A stretch of DNA of 64,000 nucleotides from the NCBI GenBank assembly GCA_030248215.1, contig JASANG010002790.1:62001-126000 (forward strand). Reading direction: 5' to 3'. The notes beneath the pieces are model-generated. The model made no database searches, had not been told where the DNA came from, and saw only the letters and a list, made by a program, of their open reading frames with translations. Below, piece by piece: positions 1-21,199 of the stretch. How positions within the stretch are numbered: the stretch's first letter is position 1; each line of letters starts with the position of its first letter. The translations under genes and the position numbers were made by a program. The DNA is from Enoplolaimus lenunculus (Eukaryota > Nematoda > Enoplea > Enoplida > Thoracostomopsidae).

Positions 1-82
1 AACTGCCAATGCTAAGCGAAGTGACTGACGAATTAGCAACTGTCGAAGATGGCAATGACGAGACTTGTATCACAAGGGTCAT
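1..82 (-). CDS. Possible further exon of the ARHGAP39 homologue, cut by the window edge
   Basis: The minus strand reads TLVIQVSSLPSSTVANSSVT then SLSIGS without a stop from 82 to base 1. It has Ser-rich linker-like composition and balanced base content. An AG pair precedes it (AAAAGAAG|ATG), but the pyrimidine tract is poor. A start here is phase 0, whereas the ninth exon leaves phase 1, so at least one exon would be missing between them. It could also be chance. Confidence 0.25.
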   Translation of the reverse strand, partial: MTLVIQVSSLPSSTVANSSVTSLSIGS

Positions 83-310
83 CTTCTTTTACTCATTGAT
101 ACAACAAACAGTAAGCAGATAATTATATCAGTTGTAGTGGGTCTACACGAATTGAGCGAATTTCGAATCCACTAACTGATACGATTCTCGAATACAATAA
201 TTCAAATAGTTAATGTGGTAATTAGCGAGCATCCTACTACTTTTGCAAGTACAAAAAGTTTCGAGACATATATAACTGCTTCCCAACATAAAAAACAAAA
301 GGAAGTGGGG

Positions 311-382
311 CATTTTATATTTTTTATATATAAAAAAAAAAAATATACATATATAGATATATATTATATATAAATATATATG
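311..382. repeat. AT/TA low-complexity tract
   Basis: Alternating TATATA and A-runs over about 70 bases, including a 12-A stretch. No coding or promoter meaning is claimed. Confidence 0.9.
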
Positions 383-599
383 TATCGCAGCAAATAGCAG
401 TTTGGCCTAAGCCAAATAGAAATTGTGAGATGTTCAAAACAACAATGATGTACGACCAACGCTCATTGGTTAACGGTGTTGTGTATGTCCAACTAATCAA
501 ATCTGATTTTATTCATCTATCCGTCTTGGATGTTCATAAACAATATATTCACATTCTCGCACCCAAAAAACCATTACTACTGAAATCAAGTACGTAGCT

Positions 600-1788
600 T
601 GTAACCGTAATATACCAGTCGTAGTGGGACTACATTTATTGAGCGAAGCTAGAACACACGTAAGCAACTTCCTCAGATTCCTCGCACTTAAAAACCCTTT
701 AACCATCCTAATAATTATTGGAATAGTTTAAAAAGTCCTAATTTTAGCTAACTATTTGATATTCGCTTTTAAAGGTTTGTAGACTATTCAGATTCCTCGC
801 ACCTGAAAACCCATTATTGCTGAAATTAGAGTGCTTGTAACCCTAATAATTAGTGAAACATTGTAAAAGCGCCTAATTTAGGCTTATCAATTATGCTTAC
901 ATGCAAATTATCTATTAGCTAAGTACTCAATTATCGGTTTTACACGTTTGTAAACAATTTATTCAGATTCCTCGCACCAAAAAACCTTCAGTAAACCCTA
1001 ATAATTATTGAAATAATTTAAAAAGTCATAATTTTGTCTCGTCAATTAAGCAAATAAGCAAATCATCTATTAGCTAACTATTCGATAATCCCTTTTAAAG
1101 GTTTGTAGACAATTTATTCAGATTCCTCACACCTGAAAACCCATTATTGCTGAAATTAGATTGCTTGTAACCCTAATAATTAGTGAAACATTGTAAAAGC
1201 GCCTAATTTAGGCTTATCGATTATGCTTACATGCAAATTATCTATTAGCTAACTACTCAATTATCGGTTTTCCACGTTTGTAAACAATTTATTCAGATTC
1301 CTCGCACCAAAAAACCTTCAGTAAACCCTAATAATTAATGAAATAATTTAAAAAGTCCTAGTTTTGTCTTGTCAATTAAGCTAATATGCAAATTAGCTAT
1401 TAGCTAACAATTCAATTATCGGTTTTGGACGTTTGTCAACAATTTATTCAAATTCCGCGCACCTAAAAACCCTTTAATGCTAAAATTAGATTGCTTCTAA
1501 CTGTAATAATTATTGAAATATTGTCGAAAGTCCTAATTTAGGTTAATTAATTATGCAAATTAGCCTGTAGCTAATAAACGGCTTAAAATTTTAAAACCCC
1601 AATGCGAGGTTAACACCCCAGGATAATTGGCTTTCAAACTAAAAAAGTTTGTCAAAATCGGTTCAGCCGTTCCTGAGATTCTTTTCGGACGGACGGACAT
1701 CCACCTTTCGACCCCCAAGTACAAAACATAAAACGCTTCGCGAAACACCGAGCTTCGCTCGGAGTTTTGCTTCGCTCAATCAATTGAA
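600..1788. mobile_element. Satellite-bearing element A, copy 1
   Basis: The left end has CAGTCGTAGTGGGACTACAT then ATTGAGCGAAGC; the right end has the inverse GCTTCGCTCAAT. The body is a tandem array whose landmark TTCAGATTCCTCGCAC recurs at 673, 788, 963, 1118, 1293 and 1448, so monomers alternate between about 155 and 175 bp. The array ends in a unique domain (1560-1745) with TCGGTTCAGCCGTTCCTGAG, GGACGGACGGAC and CCACCTTTCGACCCC, then a GC-rich hairpin. A partial monomer (540-612) lies left of the element. There is no coding capacity, so it is non-autonomous. Confidence 0.75.
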
Positions 1789-1882
1789 TAACTTAAAAAG
1801 TACAATTTAGGTTTAATTAGTTAGTAGCCAGTTATTCAGTTATCTGTTTTCAAACTTTAAATTTATTCAAATTCCTCGCACC

Positions 1883-2345
1883 CAGGGTTCCAACAGGAAC
1901 TAAGTTTTTCCGGAACAGAAACAGGAATTGCATTTGTTTGCAGGAACCGGAATTCGAAATAATTTTTGTCACATAATTTTCGTCACCGAATTACAGTTGG
2001 ACTCTTTAGAAAACTTACCAAAAAATGGCTTAAGCGTATTTTCAGCTTTTTCATTATCATGTTTTGCGAAAAGAGATCACAAACATTTTATTCACAAGAT
2101 TGACCTAATTGCAAAAACATACATTTCGGAATGACGATTGTTCAAAGTCAAAGTTTCCAATATTTAAATGATTATGAATGATTTGCCATAAAACCGTAAA
2201 AATTGCGGTTCCTGCATCTTTGATTGCAGGAACAGGAATTGAATTTTTGCAGGATTTCCTGCCGGAATACGAATTCCGGCATTACAGGATTCGCAAAAAG
2301 GTCCTGAATTCTTGTTAGAATTCGATTCCTTTTTTCTGTTAACGT
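1883..2345. mobile_element. hAT-like non-autonomous element R, copy 1
   Basis: It starts CAGGGTTCCAACAGGAAC and shares a ~60-base internal block (around 1995-2070) with the inverse of 12400-12465. Both copies contain the block ending AAAAAATGGCTTAA followed by TTTCAGCT. CAGGGNTCC-type ends are typical of hAT MITEs. The right end is not sharply defined. It abuts the array of element A. Confidence 0.5.
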
Positions 2346-5300
2346 TTCAACTGGAATTTTTACTCTAAAACTAACAATTTTTTATTTAAAAAATCTTTTT
2401 TCGTTGTTAATCTTTTTTGTGGAGTATGATTAATCTTGCAATCCTCTCAAACTGACAACTTGACTGGCACATTTCAAAAGTACGTAGGCAAAAAATTCTT
2501 GAAGAAAATTTCAGTAGCTCGACATTCTGATCCAAACGTTACACTGATGAAATCAATTGAAACTAACTTATTAGTGAATGACAAGAATACAAATACTCAA
2601 TGAAACATATATACCAACCGCGACAACTCTTTTGAAATGTGTAAAACACCACAAGAAAACACTCAGGTACATAACATAAGTGTCACTATGGTACTGTGGG
2701 CACATTTTAAGAAACGAAATCAATGAAATACAAAATGAAAATAAAATATGGGGTTAAAAAATAAACACAGTTTCTTAAGTTAATTCATCTACACAAAAGA
2801 ACAATGGTCCCGTTTAAAAGTGCATTTTGAATCAAAAATGTGTTTAAAAATATCAACTTCAAAAGATGCGATCTTACATATTAGTACTAAAAACATTTTC
2901 AGCTAGTTTCAAGACTTGAAATTGCATTATGATAGAATGTTTTAGTTTTCTTTTAGTAGCGTTAAACTTGAAGGAACGTTTTATGCGAAATAGGGATGTG
3001 AGTTGGGCTTTCGGACTTGGTCAAGGGGAATTTGAACAAGAAAAGTGTTTTTGTCATACAACTGTTCCTCTGACAACAATTAAACAGGCAGTGAAAACCT
3101 TTCGTGCGTTGTAATCAATTCGGGAGCAACCCGTGTTCCTCATACCACAATGCCCCGAGCTTATAGAGTGAAGACTGCTTTTCCGCCGACAGCTTCGTTC
3201 GAATTGATAAATCCAATGTTAAGACCACATCGTGTAAATTAAAACAAAATTTTAGTCATTTCAAACTCAACTGAAGGTTTGAGAAGGAGAAATCTATAGC
3301 AGTTAGAAACATAATTTTACAAAGGTTACGTTGCACGACACGCGACGGAACTCATTTTTGAATTACCACGTGTCTCCGTCGGCCTCTGTGGAATACATGG
3401 GCACCTTCGTAGATTTTAAGCTTGAGGTGCCATGACGGTTCATATTACGAAGCCTCGTTGACTTGCACTGACTGCTTTACAAAACGTTCGAAACTAAAAT
3501 TATCGTATAAAATCTGATTTCGTGTCTCAAAATTGATAAAACAGCATTTAAATCAATCATATTGCAATGAGCTGGAACGTTCTCATTTTATAATGAAAAA
3601 TATCAAATAGAAATTTGCAAAATATTATAGTCGAGATTCAAATTATCGAAAAAACCAAAGTGTGAACAATATTAAAAAATGAATAGCGTTTTTCAGCTGT
3701 AACTTAAACACCACTCACGTGCTGAACATATCAAACTAATCAAATTAGAATTAGTAAGAGCAAGCACAACATTATAGAGCTGAATAGAACACGCAAAAAA
3801 TTCAATAAAACGAATGATTTTCGATAAAAAAAATCCCACACACAACCAACAATCTATATACCTAAAAAGATGCAAAACTGTAATGCGTGGTTGGGTGACG
3901 CGTGCTCAAAGCGGCGAATATTAAAAAAGACTGCTTAGTTTTTGACTCATAAAATAATATATTGTCTAAATTATACATATATCCAATCGCTAACTAACTA
4001 GCAAAGCAAATATGCTAAAACATTCGCTGTATTTAACACGTGTGTATATATACATACTGTGCTGAATAATATGTAATTTTTAGTATTACAATGTCCTAAA
4101 AATAACACCATGTTTTCAAATACACACATGACGAGATGAACGGAAAATACGACAGTTTGATCCTCCGGAAAGAAAATTTTGTAAAAGCAAAAATTTCAGG
4201 AAATGGTGGCAAATTTGGGCTCGTTCGAAAGCTCAAAGCCTGACGAATACGATTTTCCGAATTTGGAATATTGTTTTGAAATTGGATAAACAACATTGAC
4301 ACAGGTTTTCAAACTAAAGCCCAAACAGAGATTGTTTTATTCATCCGTCGAGGTTAAGTAGCTATGTCACGTAAACTGGATTCAATTTTTTGAAAAAATG
4401 ACATTTTGCAAAAAAAATACAAACGGGCACATCGCTAAATCTGTTTAAAACGGAGACGTTTGAACGGATTAGCACATTTTTTGTCATATTCGGGGGAGCT
4501 AAATAAGACCAAGATCGTTCGTTTCATTTGGTCCACCCAAAAGTTATTAGCAAAACGTCAAAAAATCCAGGGGATCAAAACGTCGAATTTTCCGCAGATC
4601 TTCTCACATGCATACCAAACAAGCGAGAAAACTTCAGAATAATAAACATGCCGGAAATGTCCAATGCAACCCTAAATACGAACTCTGCAATCTTAAAAGT
4701 TAAAAATAATATATAGTCGAGTACAAAACATGATGTTGCGTAAATGCAAAACATTCAAACCCAATATATGCATAAGAATACACGACAAAAACGAAATTCT
4801 GTTACAAATATTAATTGAAAAATAACTACCGCTACCGTAACTACAAACGAGTAAAAACTTTGAAATTTCTGCACAACGTACACGTATCTATTAAAAAATC
4901 TACAAATTCAGAATGCGTTTTATTATTCGCAGCGCCTGTAAACGTCGAAGTATGGCTGACAAAAATAGCAAAATAAAATACTGTTCAAATGTATAACTAC
5001 AATACGTTTGTTAGTGTTGCGAAACTTAAACATCCTTAGAGAGTAAGACAAATTTATTGGGAACAGAAACTAGAATTGTTTATAGAATATCGACTGGTGC
5101 TTCGCTAGTTAGGGAGTCAAATCCTACAAGTTCAGCGCACCGACGCTCGAAAAATCCTCTCTGGTTTATGGATGTAAAATAAAAGTGGACTCCTAAAAAG
5201 GATTTGCTTCGTCCTTGAACTAGACAAAGACGGATTAGCGCACGTTCTAAATTTTAAATGCCAAATTTGATCGAAAATTTGCTAAACACACAAAAAATTC

Positions 5301-5461
5301 CAAATTTTATCAATACAATTTTAATCTTGGGTCCTTCTAACCCTCATTCATCAATTCCACCAGGTTGAACCCGGAGACAGTCCCCAAAAAGCTTCAAATA
5401 AATTGGCTAGAGAAATGCCATATCTATGTTACTTAAAATAAGCTGTATTATCTGTATATAC
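2346..5461. other. Presumed intron of the ARHGAP39 homologue, nothing recognised
   Basis: AT-rich unique-looking DNA between the ninth exon and the window edge. Short open frames here are AT-rich and without splice logic. A GC-richer patch at 3330-3480 has no consistent frame. At least one further ARHGAP39 exon should lie here or to the left, but none could be identified. Confidence 0.5.
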
Positions 5462-16169
<10,708 letters not shown>

Positions 16170-16878
16170 AAAATTACTTTTAGGGGGTTCCGTTTTTCCG
16201 CGGAGAAATTCATCTACTCCTGTACACGGAATTATTATATAGAGTATTTATTTAGGGAAATGGGACAGCTGCCAATTTTCACTGAAACAGAAAAAAGGGC
16301 AGCCAAACATTTTGCAGGAAAAACTGGAATATGGGGCAGCAGTAAAATTTCGATGGAAAATTCGAATAATCAGTGAGGCTTTTTTCGCAGATGGGAAGAC
16401 AAGTCCGCTACAAATTTTCACTGGCAAAAGGGAAACATGGAATGCCAAGCCAATACATTTATTGACATAACACAAAAATGGGACATGGCTTGTTACTGTC
16501 AAATGGGAAAATGGGACAATTACAAATTTTGCTGAGAGGACGGGTAGGTAAATCAAAATGGAACAGCGTAATATTTTCTAGGGAACGGGAAAATGGGACA
16601 GTAAGTCATTTTATATGATAAAAACGACAAAAGAGGACAGGTTGACACGGACAAATTGGATCAATGAACAAGCTGTATATTTTCAGTGGTAAATGTGGAA
16701 TATGGAGCAGTTTTATTTCGTACAATGGGAAAATAGTATAGCTGTATGTTGTACATACTGCATAAAGCGGGAAAATGGGACAGCAATAGATTTTTGCTAC
16801 GCAAACGGGGATATGGGCAGTCTGACTTTAGGCTAATGGGAAAGCGGGACAGCTGCAAAATCTCACATGGAAAGTATG
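16170..16878. repeat. Degenerate ~50-bp tandem array W, part 1
   Basis: Repeated motif GGGAAAATGGGACAGCT followed by AAATTTTCACTGG-like sequence, spaced roughly 45-55 bases, with heavy divergence. It resumes right of the inserted elements at 17929-18170 and 18966-19190. Confidence 0.7.
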
Positions 16879-17359
16879 ATGCGGGGTTCAGGTTAACCGG
16901 GGCAGCTTGGGACCCGTTTTGTCCCTATTAAACTATTGGGTAACATTTTGTCTGCTTATAACACCCAATATCGTATTCCAAAACCCGTGGATGTCTGCTA
17001 TGTTAATATAGCAGTCATCGTTTGTACGCGAGTATCAATTGATATTCTTTTTTTGTCTGTTGATATGATATACAATATTTAACACTGTCTACAGTGTTAC
17101 TACATACTAGCCGACATTTCAATTTAGTATCATGATACCAGCCGACATATAAAAAACTCAGAACATTAATAGAAACTGATTGCTCTATATCAAGTTGGCA
17201 GACTATAGTAAAAAACGGTCTTTAGTGACAAGAAAACGTAATTTTCTATTACGCATTGTTTGTTTCAGTGTATTTTCAGCATAAAAAATATTGTGAAATG
17301 GATGCTGCACGGTGTAGCGGTGTTTTGCATCGAGTCGCTGCCGCGGCAACGAGTTACTG

Positions 17360-17537
17360 CACTGCAAAAATGGTGAGTCAAATTGACTCCCCGAAATAGG
17401 CTTCTCCGGACTCACAAACTGAGTCAACATTCGACTCCGCCAGAGTCAAATCTGACTCACTTCTCGACTCATTAAGTCGAATTTGATTCCGGCGGAGTCA
17501 AACTTTGACTCAGTTTGTGTAGTCTGGAAAAGCTAGT
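17360..17537. mobile_element. Foldback MITE E (GACTC/GAGTC-rich), copy 1, right-truncated
   Basis: It starts CACTGCAAAAATGGTGAGTC and is rich in alternating GAGTCAAA and TTTGACTC. It matches the complete copy at 37502-37687 but lacks the right TTTTTTGCAGTG end. It lies within element J copy 1. Confidence 0.65.
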
Positions 17538-17544
17538 CGAGAAC

Positions 17545-17890
17545 GTGAATGATATTCCTCTGGTTGTCCCACAGTATCATATGTTGCTGGCGTACTTGTA
17601 TGCAGTTTGTTTGAAATCCATGGTTAGTAAGTGAATGTTATCTGATATTCGACTTTTGTCTATTGGATCTTAAAATATAGACGTTAATGTCAAATCAACA
17701 TGGGACAAAGCGTATCCATCATATGATATTCCTCTGGTCGTGCCACAGTATCATATGTTGCTGGCGTACTTGTATGCATTGTTTGTTTGAAATCCATGGG
17801 TAGTAGGTTAATGTTATATGATATTCGACTTTTGTCTATTGGATCTTAAAATATAGACGTTGATGTCAAATCAACATGGGACAAAGCGTG
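17545..17890. repeat. ~178-bp tandem duplication inside element J copy 1
   Basis: The block from GATATTCCTCTGGTTGTCCC to CAACATGGGACAAAGCGT occurs twice in a row (about 17549-17714 and 17723-17890), with a few substitutions and a 2-base indel. Confidence 0.8.
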
Positions 17891-17928
17891 TCCCAGCTGC
17901 CCCGGTTATATTAACGTGAACCCCGCAT

Positions 17929-18170
17929 GACAGCTAATATTTTTGCTAGGAAAACGAGAAATTGGGACAGTCTTGTTTTGGGCAAATTGCAAAATCCACA
18001 GTTTTATTTTTTCGCTTTGAAAATGCGTTATTATATATATGAAGTGATTAAATGATAGCCATTTTATCTAACTCGTGGAAACGAAAAAACAGGGCAACTA
18101 AAGTCACAACTCAAACTAGAAGGGATCAGTTTTATATTTTTGTAGAAATATCAAAATATGACCTTCCTAC
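17929..18170. repeat. Degenerate tandem array W, part 2
   Basis: Continues the GGGAAAATGGGACAG-type units between element J copy 1 and satellite element A copy 3, e.g. GGAAAACGAGAAATTGGGAC at 17949. Confidence 0.5.
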
Positions 18171-18171
18171 A

Positions 18172-18965
18172 CCAGTCGTAGTGGGACTACATTTATCAAG
18201 CGAAGCTCGAACACACGTAAGCAATTAAGGTAATATGCAAACTACTTATTAGCTAACTATTCATTTATCGGTTTTGGGGGTTTGTAAAAAATTTATTCAG
18301 ATTCCTCGCACCCCAAAACTTTTCAATCTCCCTAATAATTATTGAAATAATTTAAAAAGTCCTAATTTTGTCTTGGCAATTAAGCTAACATGCAAATTAC
18401 TTATTAGCTAACTATTCAATTATCGGTTTTGGAGGTTTGTGAAGAATTTATTCTAATTTCGCGCACCTAAAAACCCTTTAGTGCTGAAATTATATTGCTT
18501 TTAACCTTAATAATTAGTGAAATATTGTAAAACGTCCTAATTTACGCTTATAAACTATGTAAATATTTGCAAATTATCTATACGCTAACTACTCAATTAT
18601 CGAGTTTGGAGGTTTGTAAACAATCTATTCAAATTCCTCGCATCCAAAAACCTTTTAATGCTGAAATTAGAGTGCTTGTAACTGTAATAATTAATGAAAC
18701 AATGTGGAAAGTCCTAATTTAGGCTTTAACTAACTTGGAAATTAGCCTGTAGCTGTTAAACGGCTTCAAATTTTAAAACCTTAATGCGAGGTTAACACCC
18801 CAGGATAATTGGCTTTCATATATAAAAAAATAATCAAAATCGGTTCAGCCGTTCCTGAGATTCTTTTCGGACAGACAGATGGACAGACGGACAAACGGAC
18901 GGACTGACATCCACCTTTCGACCCCAGATTACAAAGCATAAAACGCTTTTGCTATTCGCTCAATA
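18172..18965. mobile_element. Satellite-bearing element A, copy 3, inserted in array W
   Basis: The left end CCAGTCGTAGTGGGACTACA is complete, followed by monomers (landmarks 18297, 18452, 18628; spacings 155 and 176). Then comes the TCGGTTCAGCCGTTCCTGAG domain with a five-fold GGACR array and CCACCTTTCGACCCC, and the right end ATTCGCTCAAT. This is the most complete small copy and defines both ends. Confidence 0.8.
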
Positions 18966-19190
18966 AGAGAGAATGGGGCAGCTCTATATATTCGTTGGGA
19001 AAACAGAAAAATGGAACGGCCTGTTTCCTGCAGATGGTTCCCTTTTTCAGCGAAAAAAATGACATATCAAATAGCGCTACAATTTCAATGAAAAAACAAG
19101 ACAGCCCTAGTTGGGGTAAGAATGGAACAGCTCTAAATTTTCGGTTTATAAACTGGAAAAGGAAACGCCATATAAATATATTTAGCTAAA
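18966..19190. repeat. Degenerate tandem array W, part 3
   Basis: Units such as GAATGGGGCAGCTCTATATA and GGGAAAACAGAAAAATGGAAC continue the array right of element A copy 3, which shows that the insertion split a pre-existing array. Confidence 0.55.
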
Positions 19191-20312
19191 AATAAAAATA
19201 TAGTTTTTTACATTTTCAACCTTGAAATGTGAAAATTTAACTAAATTCCCTGAGCAAACATGAAAACGGTACCGACATTGTTTTAACAATGCGGAAATGA
19301 AATAGTGCAATTCTATCCAAAAGTTTTCGCCATAAAAATGTGTCATCTTTAAGGCAAAGTTTAGTCTGTAATTTACTATCGATTGTTTTTAGGCTTGTGC
19401 CCAGTTGGGGTAGACTTTGTAAACTTTAAGAACTGTTGAATAGCAATGTTAGAAATTTAGCTTATTTTTGCGCTTTGTTTTTAGTCTACAAATTGTGTTT
19501 GAATCTTGCACTTTCGCTTAAAATAGGTTCTGTAACTTGTTCTACGTAAAATTCAGTATGCAGTGTTTTATAATAAGCTTGAAATTTTCTGGAGCATCAC
19601 AAGTCGCTACAAAACTGCTAAAATACAGGAAAAGATGCACGATTTGGTCTGGCTTATTCTCTAGAACAAAATTGCGCAAACATTCAATGACATTAAAACA
19701 TCACATTTATGTCAGGCAGTTTTACGTTTTTCAGTAATAATTGTCCCTGCATAACAATTTTCCCATTCAGAAAATTTTTTAGCGAAAAATTTCGTTTCAA
19801 AACATGTATATACGAGCCAGTCCACCATCAGAAATTCCTGGATCCTCCGCTGAAAGCAGGACACCACCAAAAGTTATATGGGCTGACGTTTGTACGATTT
19901 GGCGTAAGTATATGTATTTCAATATGGTTCTTTCTTATTAGAACGTAAAACGACTCACGTATATATAGTTCGAGGGAAAGGTGACATTCGACAGAATCGA
20001 AGACAAACCAAGTCAACTTTCAGGTGGCCAACGCAAAAATCTTTTAGTCAAGCAATCTTCTAAACGGAACACCCAGTACTAATGAAGCAGTTGCATAATG
20101 AAAAACTATTTTTAGATTTGTACGTTTTCCGCTCATAGGAATCAGCTTATGCTTCAGGGTACTTCCCTAAGAACAACAAGTTAAAACAAGTGCTTGAGAA
20201 ACGAAAAATGAGGTTCGGAAAGTAAAAAAACGCAAAATCGAGTTTCGGATATTCGAAAAACAAAATTTAATTTCGGATATCCGGATGAATATCCGGTTCT
20301 AATTGCCGGACA
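19191..20312. other. Intergenic, nothing recognised
   Basis: AT-rich sequence without a credible exon. A CTGGATCCTCCGCTG stretch at 19838 resembles one end of hAT-type MITEs, but no partner was found. Confidence 0.4.
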
Positions 20313-21090
20313 TATATCTGTCCCAACTGTCCCAAGTGTCCCAACTGTCCCATCTGTCCCATCTGTCCCAACTGTTCCATCTGTCCCAACTGCCCCATCT
20401 GTCCCATCTGTCCCAACTGTCCCATCTGTCCCAACTGTCCCATCTGTCCCGTTTGTCCCAACTGTCCCATCTGTCCCAGCAGTCCCATCTGTCCCATCTG
20501 TCCCAACTGTCCCAACTGTCCCATCTGTCCAAACTGTCCAAACTGTCCCAACTGTCCCGCTGTCCCAACTGTCCCATCTGTCCCAACTGCCCCATCTGTC
20601 CCAGCTGTCCCATCTGTCCCAACTGTCCCATCTGTACCATCTGTCCAAACTGTCCAAACTGTCCCATCTGTCCCAACTGTCCCAACTGTCCAATCTTTCC
20701 CATCTGTCTCAAGTGTCACAAGTGTTCCAACTGTCCCAACTGTCCCATCTGTCCCAACTGTTCCATCTGTCCCAACTGTCCCATCTGTCCCAATTGTCCC
20801 AACTGTCACATCTGTCCCAACTGTCCCATCTGTCCCAACTGTCCCATCTGTCCCGTTTGTCCCATCTGTCCCATCTGTCCCAAGTGTCCCAAGTGTCCCA
20901 ACTGTCCCATCTGCACCAACTGTCCCAAGTGTCGCATGTGCCCCATCTGCCCCATCTGTCCCAACTGTCCCATCTGTCCCAACTATCCCATCTGTCGCAA
21001 CTGTCCCATCTGTCCCGCTGTCTCATCCGTCCCATCTGTACCAAGTGTCCCATCGGTCCCAGCTGTCCCAACTGTCCCGCTGTCCCAATT
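20313..21090. repeat. 9-bp minisatellite CTGTCCCAW, about 85 units
   Basis: Near-continuous nonamers CTGTCCCAA and CTGTCCCAT in irregular alternation, with variants (CCTTTGTCCCG, CAAGTGTCC). Because the unit is a multiple of three, long frames stay open on both strands, including 296 codons of Cys-Pro triplets. The core TGGGACAG of array W is the inverse of this unit. The right flank (21110-21190) again has two GGGAAAATGGGAC-like units and a TTAAAGTAACATTGCCCC stretch resembling the end of element T. Confidence 0.97.
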
Positions 21091-21199
21091 ATATTTTTTG
21101 AATGTACTCATGGTACATTGCTGTCCTGGCAAAATGGGACGGGTATTCCTGGTACGTTTCTGTCCCGGGAAAATGGGACGGCCTTTAAAGTAACATTGC

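Larger units (their letters stand above)
16879..17928. mobile_element. Inverted-repeat element J, copy 1, inserted in array W
   Basis: The terminal repeats start ATGCGGGGTTCA, with ACCGGGGCAGCT and GGGAC further in. The right end is the inverse, ending GAACCCCGCAT. The interior has TTTTGTCCCTATTA, then GATATTC and ATGATAT motifs shared with copy 2 at 58085-58658. It is interrupted by a foldback MITE at 17360 and contains an internal ~178-bp duplication. No coding capacity. Confidence 0.75.

Noticed and set aside
20303-21193. Long open frames (up to 296 codons) on both strands over the 9-bp array
   Set aside because: A by-product of a stop-free repeat whose unit is a multiple of three; products are Cys-Pro, Gly-Gln or Trp-Asp triplets with no start context or splice sites.
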